64,000 bases of DNA from positions 1 to 64,000 of the forward strand of contig QUFP01000014.1 in assembly GCA_003478935.1 (NCBI GenBank). Reading direction: 5' to 3'. The position numbers and the translations under genes were made by a program. The stretch comes from Firmicutes bacterium AF25-13AC. GTDB lineage: Bacteria > Bacillota > Clostridia > Lachnospirales > Lachnospiraceae. Below are positions 43,559 through 52,951 of the stretch, one piece after another. Below the pieces are notes generated by a model. It saw nothing but the letters and a program-made list of their open reading frames with translations. It made no database searches and was not told the DNA's origin. Numbering within the stretch: position 1 is the first letter of the stretch; each line of letters begins with the position of its first letter.

Positions 43559-44958
43559 ATGAGAAGAAAGAATTTAATGAGACTGACAGCTGCAATGGGA
43601 ATGATGATGGCATGCTCACAAGTGATGCAGGCAGCCGCACCTGTATGGGGCAATGAGACTGTGGAAGAAACAACGGCAGGCTCTCATGATGATTTGATCG
43701 AAATTCCAACGCTTGAGGATGAGGAATATCCTGTGGATCAGGGAAAACAAAATTATGTCGATACGATTGTGCAGGCAGATAACCGAATCGGATCAATGTT
43801 AATGGAAAAGCTTACGGCAAAGAATGAAAATGTATTTATTTCTTCCTATAGTATTGCAACAGCACTGACGCTTCTTAGTCACTGCTCTGAAAGCGGTGGA
43901 CAGATTGAGCAGTTAAAAGAATTTCTTGACTTAAACAATATGAGTGAGAGTGAGATTTTAGCAGCGCAGGAAGAACTGGCAGCGCTTCTTGGAACAAATA
44001 AGGAAAATCAGGAAGATGAAAGTGAAGCGTCATCAGATTCATCAGAGGAAGTAGTAAGTGTAGAAAGTGATGATTACAGTGTTCCAAAGTCAATTTTAGA
44101 AACAGCAAATGCTATGTATGTGGACGAGAAAATGAAGATGTCATCTTCATTTGACGATCTGGCAGATATACTTTCAAATACATATCAGGCATCACTAAAG
44201 CGCTGTGATTTATCATCAGAGGAAACAATGAATGAAATCAATGATTGGGTCAATGAGAAGACACACGGGCTGATTCCATCAATCTTGATGAACCAATGGA
44301 TCCGGGTATTCGAATGACACTTTTAAATGCTGTTTATTTTAAGGCTGCATGGGTAAATGCATTTGAAAAAGAGTTAACAGACAAGCAGATCTTCCATGGA
44401 AAAGAGGGTGATATATCTGTGGATATGATGCATCAGCAGGATCATTTTGAATATGCAGAAAATGATGAGTACCAGATGATTCGTCTGCCTTACCATGGTG
44501 GCTGTGAGATGACGGTTTATCTGCCAAAGGACAGCATAACTACTGATAAATGGAGCGAAAAAGATTATCTCTATCAGCTTGGGCTTGAGGCAGATAAGCA
44601 AGAGTGGGATAGACGCGAGGTCTCTCTTTCAATGCCAAAGTTTGAGATGGAATATGGAAATGAATTAAAGGATATATTAAAAGAACTTGGATTAGAGGGA
44701 ATTTTCGATGGCTGTATTTATGACAGACTTACAGATGAAGAGATGGCAGTTGGATCAATCTACCATAAAACAGCAATCAAAAATGATGAAAACGGAACAG
44801 AGGCAGCAGCAGTAACTATGATGCTTATGGAAGCAATGGCACTTTTGCCAGAGGATGATATAGTTGAGATGAACATGGATCATCCATTTTACTTTACAAT
44901 TTCGAATACAGAGACAGGTTTAAAGCTGTTTGAAGGATGTGTGTACAACCTTAAATAA
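43559..44958 (+). pseudogene. Secreted serpin protease inhibitor, frameshifted
   Basis: The two frames together give a serpin of about 465 residues with a signal peptide (LTAAMGMMMACSQVMQAAAP). Serpin landmarks are NVFISSYSIATALTLLSHCS, EINDWVNEKTHGLIPSIL, MTLLNAVYFKAAWVNAFEKE, and the reactive-loop hinge NGTEAAAVTMM, ending HPFYFTISNTETGLKLFEGCV. The reading frame breaks near base 44287, where ATCTTGATGAACC would read ILDEP with one more G. Gut serpins can inhibit host or microbial serine proteases. By counting from the hinge Gly (P15), P1-P1' would be Met-Ala. An insertion of Ser/Glu (about residues 145-175) is unusual. It lies downstream of the sigma/anti-sigma pair with a matching promoter. 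Confidence 0.85.
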
Positions 44959-44972
44959 GTGTAGTTAGTTAC

Positions 44973-45017
44973 AACCCCATGAGTCAAAGCGTGATTATCT
45001 TGCTCATGGGGTTATTT
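44973..45017 (+). terminator. Bidirectional terminator between serpin and AraC genes
   Basis: AACCCCATGAG pairs with CTCATGGGGTT around a 19-base loop, followed by ATTTTTATT. Confidence 0.8.
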
Positions 45018-45887
45018 TTATTCTGTTTTTTTGGCGAGCATAGTCTTTTGGTAATGACCGGGTGTCACCTTTTTATATCGTTTAAAGATGCGGTTAAAGT
45101 AACTTAGATCATTAAAGCCACATGAGTAGGCGACTTCTGTGATACTTTTTTGGGAAGAAGATAAAAGCTCACAGGCACATTCAATTCTGTAATAATTTAA
45201 ATAATCAATAGGAGATTTTCCTGTAATTGAGTGAAACAGCCGACAAAAATGTTCTTGAGAAAGATTTAAAACATCAGCAAGATCAGCAAGCGTCAGGCGT
45301 GAGGCATAATTTTTTCTGATATAATTGAGTACCGTTTTAATTTGTTCGGTACTCTTTGCATTTCTGCGCTCAGACATATCAGTGACAGTATAGGAGCGAT
45401 CATACAGAATCTGACCAAATAGCTGCCACATCAGTCCGACTGTAAAAAATTCGTAGCCGGTTTGACGCTTATCCATTACATCAAACATCTGGCAGATCAG
45501 TTTATTGCAGTGAGTACCTTTTTCAAAAAAAGGATAAATAAGCGTATCAGTGTCAAAAAAGTCGCAGTACTTTCTGTGAAGCAGTGCGCTGCTGCTTTCC
45601 ATAAAGCGGCTGGTGTCAAATACGAGACACTCATAGATGCAATTGTCAGGAACACCGCCGTGTACGGCTCCGGAAGAAATGATGGCAGTATCACCTTTGT
45701 GCAAGGTCTTAGTTTTTCCATCAACTGATAAAGAGAAACTTCCACTTAACACAAGCATCATCTCATATTCAAGGTGCCAGTGAAAGGGCATTTCATATCG
45801 GGGATGACTTCTATCAACATAGTACAATTCAATTGGAAAGTCAGAGGTGCCTCTGGCTGCATTCTCGTGCAGAGCTAAAAATTTCAT
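45018..45887 (-). CDS. AraC-family regulator with cupin sensor domain
   Basis: This 289-residue regulator has an N-terminal cupin-like domain (MPFHWHLEYEMMLVLSGSFS, LHKGDTAIISSGAVHGGVPD) and a C-terminal pair of helix-turn-helix motifs (RLTLADLADVLNLSQEHFCR, SITEVAYSCGFNDLSYFNRI, FKRYKKVTPGHYQ). The GAAAGGA site fixes the start at 45887. It is divergent from fucA and fucI, so it probably senses fucose or fuculose and activates them; the weak -35 of their promoter fits an activator. The ligand is not shown. Confidence 0.88.
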   Translation of the reverse strand: MKFLALHENAARGTSDFPIELYYVDRSHPRYEMPFHWHLEYEMMLVLSGSFSLSVDGKTKTLHKGDTAIISSGAVHGGVPDNCIYECLVFDTSRFMESSSALLHRKYCDFFDTDTLIYPFFEKGTHCNKLICQMFDVMDKRQTGYEFFTVGLMWQLFGQILYDRSYTVTDMSERRNAKSTEQIKTVLNYIRKNYASRLTLADLADVLNLSQEHFCRLFHSITGKSPIDYLNYYRIECACELLSSSQKSITEVAYSCGFNDLSYFNRIFKRYKKVTPGHYQKTMLAKKTE

Positions 45888-46066
45888 ATAAATCCTTTCA
45901 TAAATAAATGTGCACATGTGCTATTGTTTTTGTGCACTTATCAACATAAACAAGAAAATATGGGTTTGGTAAAACAAACTCGAGGAAAAAATTGAAAAAA
46001 ACAACTTGATTATACAGCAAAAACAACAAAATATCAATATAATCCAATAGATAATCATGATAAACA

Positions 46067-46095
46067 ATGACATAAATTAAAATGAAATGTATAAT
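46067..46095 (+). promoter_or_regulatory. Promoter of the fucA-fucI operon
   Basis: ATGACA and TATAAT are 17 bases apart. The -35 is poor, as expected for an activator-dependent promoter. The upstream 45888-46066 is AT rich and holds a TGTGCACATGTGC repeat near 45910-45925. Confidence 0.55.
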
Positions 46096-46173
46096 CAGGG
46101 TAGAAAGTTTATAAAGACTCTCGGCAGATATATCTGACGGGAAGTGATATCAATGAAAACAGGAGGGATGAAA

Positions 46174-46881
46174 ATGCAGATCGACGAGATTAAAGACCAA
46201 ATTTGTGATGTGTGTCACAAAATGTGGCAGTTGGGATGGGTTGCAGCAAACGATGGAAATGTAAGTGTACGTTTGGATGATGGAACATTTCTTGCAACAC
46301 CAACTGGAATGAGCAAGAGCTTTATCACACCAGATAAGTTGCTTCGTATCGATGCATCAGGAAACATTTTAGAGGGAGCAGAGGGACTGCGTCCGTCAAG
46401 TGAGATTAAGATGCATATGAGATGCTACGAAAAACGTGACGATGTAAGGGCAGTAGTACATGCACATCCACCGACAGCAACTGGTTTTGCAGTTGCACAC
46501 AGACCGATGGATATGTATAACATGATCGAGGATGTAGCTGCAATTGGAGCTGTTCCGCTTACACCATATGGAACACCGAGTACAACAGAAGTGCCGGACG
46601 CAATCGAGCCATATTTAAACGAGCATGATGTAATGCTTCTTGAAAATCATGGTGCATTAGCCGTTGGAAGTGATGTCATTACTGCTTATTATAGAATGGA
46701 AAGCCTTGAATTGTGGGCAAAGATTACGCTTAATGCAATTTTGCTTGGCGGAAGCTACGATATTGATCGTAAGAATATCGATAAGTTGATCAATCTGCGT
46801 TCCTATTATCATATCACAGGAAAGCATCCAGGCTATAAAAAGTTTGAACGCCAAGATGAAGGGGAACCAACAGATAAATAA
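46174..46881 (+). CDS. fucA: Class II aldolase, probable L-fuculose-phosphate aldolase
   Basis: FucA cleaves L-fuculose-1-phosphate into dihydroxyacetone phosphate and lactaldehyde with zinc. The family motifs are AANDGNVSVRLDDGTFLATP, LRPSSEIKMHMRCYEKRDDV, the zinc His pair in AVVHAHPPTATGFA, and LLENHGALAVGSD. The length is 235 residues. ATG 46174 follows AGGAGGG by 6 bases; earlier Met codons overlap or precede that site. Specificity for fuculose phosphate over related sugars is inferred from the fucI gene that follows. Confidence 0.88.
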   Translation: MQIDEIKDQICDVCHKMWQLGWVAANDGNVSVRLDDGTFLATPTGMSKSFITPDKLLRIDASGNILEGAEGLRPSSEIKMHMRCYEKRDDVRAVVHAHPPTATGFAVAHRPMDMYNMIEDVAAIGAVPLTPYGTPSTTEVPDAIEPYLNEHDVMLLENHGALAVGSDVITAYYRMESLELWAKITLNAILLGGSYDIDRKNIDKLINLRSYYHITGKHPGYKKFERQDEGEPTDK

Positions 46882-46952
46882 GCGCAGTTACGATGATTTA
46901 AAATTTTATCGAACAAAATAGAGATCTATATAAATAGAAAGAGAGGATACTT

Positions 46953-48734
46953 ATGTTATATCCAAAGATTGGAATCCGCCCGGTTATCGATGGACGCTGG
47001 GGCGGTGTACGTGAAAGTCTTGAAGCTCAGACTATGGCAATGGCAGAGAACGCAGCAAAGCTGATCTCTGAGAATTTAAAATATCCGGATGGAACGCCAG
47101 TACAGTGCGTAGTTGGCTGTACTACAATCGGTGGTGGTGCAGAGGCAGCACGTGTTGCAGAACAGTTTTCCACGCAGAACGTAACGGCAACATTATCAGT
47201 AACACCATGCTGGTGCTATGGAACAGAGACATTTGATATGGATCCAACCACAATTAAGGCTGTATGGGGATTCAATGGAACAGAGCGTCCAGGTGCTGTT
47301 TATTTGGCAGCAGTTTTGGCAGCACATGCACAGCGTGGTCTGCCGGCATTTTCTATCTATGGACATGATGTTCAGGATGCAAACGATACTTCCATTCCTG
47401 CTGATGTAGCAGAAAAAATTCTTCGTTTCGCACGAGGCGCAGTTGCAGCAGGCTGGATGCGCAATAAAGCATATGTTAATATCGGTGCAGTAACTATGGG
47501 AATTGCAGGAAGCTTCTGTGATGCAGATGTACTTCAGAAATATTTCGGCATTCGTGCAGAGTGGGTTGATGAGGTTGAGATTCTTCGCCGTATCACTATC
47601 GGAATTTATGATCACGAAGAGTATGAGAGAGCTCTTGCATGGGTAAAGGAAAACTGCAGAGAAGGGTTTGATAAGAATGCAGGTAAAAATTTCCCAGATG
47701 TTATTACAAAATCAAAGGTAATTGCTCCTGATAAGGACTGGGAATTTATTGTAAAGATGACTCTTATTATGCGTGATATTCTTTATGGAAATCCGCGTCT
47801 TGATGAGCTTGGATGGCATGAAGAGGCACTGGGACGAAATGCAGTTGCCGGTGGCTTCCAGGGACAGAGACAGTGGACAGACTGGCTGCCAAATGCCGAC
47901 TTTACAGAGGCAATTTTAGCTTCCACATTTGACTGGAATGGACCAAAGGCACCGACTCCGTTTGCAACAGAAAATGATACATGCAATGGAATTGCAATGC
48001 TTCTTGGAAATCTGATTTCTGGTTCAGCACCGTGCTTCCATGATGTGCGTACATACTGGAGTCCAGAGGCGTGTGAGCGAGTAACTGGACATAAGCCAGA
48101 CGGTGTAGCTTCAAATGGATTTATCCATCTGATCAATTCTGGTGCGACAGCACTTGATGGATCTGGCGCATGTGTTGACGAGAATGGAAATCATTTAATG
48201 AAGCCATTCTGGGAGATGAAGGAAGAGGATATCAAGAATTGTCTTGAAGCAACTGACTGGTGCAGAGCAGATTATGAATACTTCCGCGGCGGCGGCTATT
48301 CAAGCCATTTCCGCTGCCACGCTGAAATGCCTGTAACGATGCTTCGTTTTAATATTATTGACGGAGTTGGACCAGTGCTCCAGATTGCAGAGGGTTGGAC
48401 AGCAGATCTGCCGGATGAGATTCACAATCCAATTGATAAGCGTACCGATCCGACATGGCCTACTACATGGTTCTGCCCGAGACTTACAGGTGAGGGTGCA
48501 TTTACCGATGTTTACAGCGTAATGGCAAACTGGGGTGCAAACCACGGAGTTACAGTATACGGACATGTTGGTGCAGATTTGATTACGCTGGCAAGTATGC
48601 TTCGCATTCCAGTAACAATGCATAATGTAGATAAGGAGAAAGTCTTCCGTCCGCATTCATGGGCAAGCTTTGGAACTACAGATGTTCAGGCAGCTGATTA
48701 TGCGGCATGCAAGCAGTATGGACCGCTCTATTAA
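46953..48734 (+). CDS. fucI: L-fucose isomerase
   Basis: FucI converts L-fucose to L-fuculose with manganese and also acts on D-arabinose. The 593-residue length is standard. Recognisable parts are [20 protein letters not shown] at the start, [40 protein letters not shown] with [12 protein letters not shown], and near the end [28 protein letters not shown] lies upstream. It is the second gene of the fucA operon. No fuculokinase gene is found in the window. Confidence 0.95.
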   Translation: MLYPKIGIRPVIDGRWGGVRESLEAQTMAMAENAAKLISENLKYPDGTPVQCVVGCTTIGGGAEAARVAEQFSTQNVTATLSVTPCWCYGTETFDMDPTTIKAVWGFNGTERPGAVYLAAVLAAHAQRGLPAFSIYGHDVQDANDTSIPADVAEKILRFARGAVAAGWMRNKAYVNIGAVTMGIAGSFCDADVLQKYFGIRAEWVDEVEILRRITIGIYDHEEYERALAWVKENCREGFDKNAGKNFPDVITKSKVIAPDKDWEFIVKMTLIMRDILYGNPRLDELGWHEEALGRNAVAGGFQGQRQWTDWLPNADFTEAILASTFDWNGPKAPTPFATENDTCNGIAMLLGNLISGSAPCFHDVRTYWSPEACERVTGHKPDGVASNGFIHLINSGATALDGSGACVDENGNHLMKPFWEMKEEDIKNCLEATDWCRADYEYFRGGGYSSHFRCHAEMPVTMLRFNIIDGVGPVLQIAEGWTADLPDEIHNPIDKRTDPTWPTTWFCPRLTGEGAFTDVYSVMANWGANHGVTVYGHVGADLITLASMLRIPVTMHNVDKEKVFRPHSWASFGTTDVQAADYAACKQYGPLY

Positions 48735-48808
48735 ATAGGATTTAGAAGTTCACTTGCTATCGCCTTCTGAAAATGATATGATAGAGAGAAAATAAGGAGC
48801 GGTTTTTT

Positions 48809-50458
48809 ATGAAAAGTAGTTCAGTTCGGAAGTTGATAGCAAGCGTGATTGTGCTTACAATTGTTATTACATTAGGTATTTTTGGGCATGGCAGGGCGGT
48901 CAGCATGGCCTCGGAAAGCACAGCTGGGGATTCTGTGCAGACAATACAGCTTGAGTATTACCAGTACAATGTCTGTGGTGCCTGCCATCCAGAGGATGAT
49001 TTCTTTGAGATTGTGTCGGAAACAATCAAACCTTTAAAATCTGAGTATCCGTATGAGATATCCGTCTACAATACATTTCGGGTAGAAGAACGAAAGCATT
49101 TTCAAAAACGATTACAGGAGCTTGAACTAGAGGAAGATTCGACAATCCTTCCAGCACTATTCTTTCTTTCAGATGATGGAGTGGCTACAGTTTGCTTAAG
49201 TAGTTTAGACGAGATTAAGGAAAAGATTGTTACGACCTTAAAGCAGACAAGTGAAGAAAACTTAGAAAACGTGTTGCAGAATGAAAAAGCCAAGTTACTA
49301 GAAGGCTCACAAGAAGAGTCCACAGCTGATTCATCGGTTGATTGGAAAGGTCAGCTTCGCGATGCAGTATCGCAGGATACAAGCACCGATGCAGTGTTAC
49401 TTTACTTTTCAACTGTATCGTGTACCGATTGCAGTGAGGTGAAAGCACTTTTAAAAGAAATGAAATCTGAAGAACAAACCGCCCAAGCTGGAACACTTAC
49501 CGTTCACGAATTTAACATAGCCGAGGGGGACGGAGTTGTTCTTGTGCAAAAGCTGTTTTCACTTTACAATGTACCATCAGACAAGCAGCAGGTGCCGATT
49601 GTATTCTATAAAGATGGCTATCTAAGTGGTGCAGACGAGATCACAAAAAATCTTGAGCAGGTATGGAAGTCAGGTGGGTTAACTAACTTCGATTTGGATG
49701 CGCTATTGTCATCTGATGAGGCAAAAGAAGAAAAATCTGAATCCACACAAACCTATATTGGTCTTGCAATCACTGGCTTTATTAACGGAGTCAATCCATG
49801 TGGTGCTTCTATGCTTTTGATGCTGCTTGCAGCGATTGCAATGTCAGGACGTTCTGTTATAAAAACGGGATGTGCTTATCTTGCAGGAAAGTTTACAGCA
49901 TATTTTGCGATGGGAATGGGATTATATAAACTTTTCATGGCGATAGGGCAGGATATATTTTTAAGTATCAGCAATGTACTTACATGGATTTTTGCAGCAG
50001 TATTTTTTATACTTGCGATATTATATCTGATTGATTTTGTCAATGTAAAACGAAAGCAGTATGGAAAAATACGAATGCAGCTTCCTACAGCGCTTCGTAA
50101 ATGGAATCACGAGCGCATTGAAAAGGCATCTAAAATAAACGCAAAGTGGATGATTCCGGCAGCAGTTGTTTTAGGAATTGTGATTTCAGCAGGAGAATTT
50201 TTCTGCACGGGACAAGTATATTTAGCTGCTATTCTTTACATGATGAAGATGCAGCAGGAAATGAAACTTCAGACAAATGCAGCATTTATTGTTTATGTAA
50301 CGGCGATGTGTATACCAAGCTTTTTGATTGTATTAGTAATCGAAAAGACAAAAAATGTAATTCGTATGTCAAATAAGACATTAGAATGGCTTCCAGCCAT
50401 TAAGCTTGTGACTGCGATTGTATTTTTTATGTTTGCCATGTTCATGCTTATACAATAA
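48809..50458 (+). CDS. Double thioredoxin-like / CcdA-like membrane redox protein
   Basis: This 549-residue protein has an N-terminal anchor or signal (residues 8-26). Two thioredoxin-like domains follow, with CxxC pairs at Cys56/Cys59 (YNVCGACHPEDD) and Cys205/Cys208 (STVSCTDCSEVK). From about residue 315, six or so helices form a CcdA/DsbD-like membrane part with the paired cysteines in GVNPCGASMLLMLL and GEFFCTGQVYLA. Such modules carry electrons from cytoplasmic thioredoxin to proteins outside. The partner is unknown. AAGGAGC precedes the start. It lies downstream of fucI without an obvious link. Confidence 0.8.
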   Translation: MKSSSVRKLIASVIVLTIVITLGIFGHGRAVSMASESTAGDSVQTIQLEYYQYNVCGACHPEDDFFEIVSETIKPLKSEYPYEISVYNTFRVEERKHFQKRLQELELEEDSTILPALFFLSDDGVATVCLSSLDEIKEKIVTTLKQTSEENLENVLQNEKAKLLEGSQEESTADSSVDWKGQLRDAVSQDTSTDAVLLYFSTVSCTDCSEVKALLKEMKSEEQTAQAGTLTVHEFNIAEGDGVVLVQKLFSLYNVPSDKQQVPIVFYKDGYLSGADEITKNLEQVWKSGGLTNFDLDALLSSDEAKEEKSESTQTYIGLAITGFINGVNPCGASMLLMLLAAIAMSGRSVIKTGCAYLAGKFTAYFAMGMGLYKLFMAIGQDIFLSISNVLTWIFAAVFFILAILYLIDFVNVKRKQYGKIRMQLPTALRKWNHERIEKASKINAKWMIPAAVVLGIVISAGEFFCTGQVYLAAILYMMKMQQEMKLQTNAAFIVYVTAMCIPSFLIVLVIEKTKNVIRMSNKTLEWLPAIKLVTAIVFFMFAMFMLIQ

Positions 50459-50509
50459 ATCTAGCTTAATGCCTGCCGCAGACAATAGCGCCGGCAGCAG
50501 GATAATAAG

Positions 50510-50806
50510 TCAGTCTTTTGTAAGCTCTGCATGATCAATAGGTTCAATGCCGGTATATTCTTCAAGCAAAGCAAAATCAGGCGTGCCATTTGTGATCATA
50601 TCGGTTAGCTTTGCAACCAGATATTGACGGGCAGCACCACGATGAATATAGCAAGGCTGAGGATCCTTGTACAGATCCATACATGTTGCAAGAATTGTTT
50701 TTTCGCTAAGTGGTATATCACTAAGCGGTCCACGGTAAAGCTCGATATTTTCAGCCGAAAGGACTAGTTCTGGCACAGATGCTTTCTTTTTTCCAAAGTG
50801 AAACAT
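50510..50806 (-). CDS. Hypothetical protein, 98 residues
   Basis: The frame has AAGGAGA before its start, an Lys-rich N-terminus (FHFGKKKASVPELV) and an acidic compact body (LSAENIELYRGPLSDIPLSE, LEEYTGIEPIDHAEL). No signal peptide or membrane helix is seen. I do not recognise a family. It is convergent with the redox gene; a GC-rich inverted repeat (CTGCCG/CGGCAG) lies between the two. Confidence 0.6.
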   Translation of the reverse strand: MFHFGKKKASVPELVLSAENIELYRGPLSDIPLSEKTILATCMDLYKDPQPCYIHRGAARQYLVAKLTDMITNGTPDFALLEEYTGIEPIDHAELTKD

Positions 50807-50931
50807 AGGTAATCTCCTTTATAAGATATGTTTTAATGTCGAAATAAAGACTAACCTTAGTATATCACTTGGACACAAAAAAGGGAATAGATTACATTGC
50901 TTTTGGGGAAGTGATGCTGAAAAAAGTGATA

Positions 50932-51000
50932 AAAATGTGAAAGAAATGTGTCAAAAATGTGAAAAATATGTTGCAAAGTGAAAAACAATTGGTTATAATA
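50932..51000 (+). promoter_or_regulatory. Promoter of the second importer operon with phased repeats
   Basis: TTGCAA (50972) and TATAAT (50995) are 17 bases apart. Upstream, AATGTG occurs at 50934, 50946 and 50957, spaced about one helix turn, as in activator sites. The gene-free stretch 50807-51139 holds this promoter and a leader of about 130 bases. Confidence 0.65.
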
Positions 51001-51139
51001 AAAGTAGCGTCATTCAAAAGCTACGTTAAAATGTAAAAAATAACAAAAAAACACTTTTTAAGAACATACCTGAGAGATGGCATATATGCAGTGGAAGGTA
51101 TGAAAAGAGAGAAGAAAAATCAAAAGGGAGGAATTTCAA

Positions 51140-52792
51140 ATGAGAAAGTTCACAAAGGCAGCAGCAATGCTCTGCGCAGCAGCAATGGTAATCCCGTCCG
51201 CGTCTGTATTTGCAGCAGAAGACGGCGGTGCATCTGAGCTTACAGAAGTAGGTACATATCCAATCAGTGAGGAGCCGCTTGAGTTCACAATGTTCCGTAC
51301 CAACATGCCAAACGTAGAAGACTTCCAGACAAACGACTTTACAAAGTACATGGAAGATCTGACCAATATTAAGTTCACCTTCGAGGCAGTTGCACGTGAT
51401 GACCGTGCTGAGAAGCTGAACATGGAGTTTAATACTAATACTTATCCGGACGTTATTATGCACTATGCACCAGATGCAGCAAAGTGGGGCGTTGAGGAAG
51501 GCATCCTTATTCCACTGGATGATCTTATTGAGGCAAATATGCCAAACTACATGGAGAAGATGGGTCAGTATCTGGATCAGATGAGAGAAACTGATGGACA
51601 TATCTATCAGCTTGCTGGTCTGAATGAGTGCTATCATTGCCAGTATGCTCGTAAGATGTGGGTAAACACCAAGTATCTGGATGAGATGGGTGTTGATGTT
51701 CCGCAGACCACTCAGGAGTTCTACGATGTATGTAAGAAGTTCGTAGAGACCTACCCAGACAAGATCGCAATCGGCGGCGCAAGCAGCGGTTGGTATGTAG
51801 ATTTCGTTGCATGGCTGATGGGTTCATTCACACTGGATTCCGGTGAGTACGGAAAGCTTGCTTTAACTCCAGACGGAGAGATGGTTAGTGCGGCTACCAC
51901 CGAGGAGTGGAGAGAGGGTCTTCGCTACATCAAGAGCCTGTATGATATCGGTGCAATCTATGATGGAAACTTTACGCAGGATTCAGAGCAGCTTCGTACC
52001 ATCATGAATCAGGAAGATGTTCCGGTTCTGTTCGTTCCATTTGGAACCATCTCCGATGGAATTGATTCTGATTCCAACAATGAAGTTTACAGACAGTATC
52101 AGTGTATTTCTCCTCTGGAAGGTCCGGATGGAACACGCATTACACCATACTTCAAATATAGTGGTCTTGAGACAGGAAGCTTTTCTATTACAGACAAGTG
52201 TTCAAATCCGGCAGCAGTTCTTCGCTGGGTAGATTACTTCTTCTCTGAGAAAGGTGATATCTCCGCACAGTTTGGTGCTGATGAAGGAAAAGACTGGGTA
52301 TGGGAGCCAAACGATGGTTCTGTAGGCTTAAATGGTGAGCCGGCTATGTATAAGATCTCTGATGATGCTCAGTATTCTTCTGAGGTACAGAATCATGACT
52401 GGCAGGATCTTGTAATCCGTTATGCACCAGCTGATTATCGTCTGGGCGCTGCAACTGATCCGGATGTAGATACTGGTACAAGTGCAGGTCTTGAGAAACT
52501 TCTGTATGATGCAACAAAGGAAAAGCAGGAGCCATATGGACAGAATCCAGAGAATGGTGATCTTGATGTATTGCCAGATCTTAAGATGACAGCTGATGAG
52601 TCTACCGAGCTGCAGACTATTCAGGTTGAGGTTAAGAATTATATCAATAGTGCAAAGGTTGCATTTATTACGGGAACAAAGAGCCTTGATGATGATTGGG
52701 ATACCTATCTGAAGGAACTGGATGCATGTGGTCTTCAGACTATGATCGATATCTATCAGGCAGCATATGACAGACAGTTTAAGGCTGAATAA
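51140..52792 (+). CDS. Sugar ABC transporter solute-binding protein, fucoside operon
   Basis: This 550-residue binding protein is of the long LplA-like type found with LplB/YtcP permeases. Its signal peptide (MLCAAAMVIPSASVFAAEDG) ends in a signal peptidase I site, and no lipobox cysteine is properly placed. The body shows FRTNMPNVEDFQTNDFTKYM, TNTYPDVIMHYAPDAAKWGV and LNECYHCQYARKMWVNTKYL. GGGAGGA precedes the start. It is followed by a hairpin, then two permease genes, GH29 and a transglutaminase-like gene, so the ligand is probably a fucosylated glycan or glycopeptide. Confidence 0.88.
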   Translation: MRKFTKAAAMLCAAAMVIPSASVFAAEDGGASELTEVGTYPISEEPLEFTMFRTNMPNVEDFQTNDFTKYMEDLTNIKFTFEAVARDDRAEKLNMEFNTNTYPDVIMHYAPDAAKWGVEEGILIPLDDLIEANMPNYMEKMGQYLDQMRETDGHIYQLAGLNECYHCQYARKMWVNTKYLDEMGVDVPQTTQEFYDVCKKFVETYPDKIAIGGASSGWYVDFVAWLMGSFTLDSGEYGKLALTPDGEMVSAATTEEWREGLRYIKSLYDIGAIYDGNFTQDSEQLRTIMNQEDVPVLFVPFGTISDGIDSDSNNEVYRQYQCISPLEGPDGTRITPYFKYSGLETGSFSITDKCSNPAAVLRWVDYFFSEKGDISAQFGADEGKDWVWEPNDGSVGLNGEPAMYKISDDAQYSSEVQNHDWQDLVIRYAPADYRLGAATDPDVDTGTSAGLEKLLYDATKEKQEPYGQNPENGDLDVLPDLKMTADESTELQTIQVEVKNYINSAKVAFITGTKSLDDDWDTYLKELDACGLQTMIDIYQAAYDRQFKAE

Positions 52793-52834
52793 GCTGATGT
52801 GTATATACTGTGGCAGATGATCTGACTGGGGAGG

Positions 52835-52864
52835 AGGCAGGTGGAACTTCCACCTGCCTTTTTC
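52835..52864 (+). terminator. Attenuator hairpin after the second operon's binding-protein gene
   Basis: AGGCAGGTGG pairs with CCACCTGCCT around AACTT, followed by TTTTTC. As in the first operon, it lies between the binding-protein gene and the permease genes. Confidence 0.8.
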
Positions 52865-52951
52865 TAATGAATTTTGATCGTAATGTGTAAGTTAAAAGTC
52901 AGAATAAAAGTGCTGTCATGAAAAAAAACAAAAAAAGGAGGTCACCTGATC

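Noticed and set aside
50459..50509. Possible terminator between the redox gene and the hypothetical gene
   Set aside because: There is a GC-rich inverted repeat but no T run on either side, so it is not listed as a terminator.
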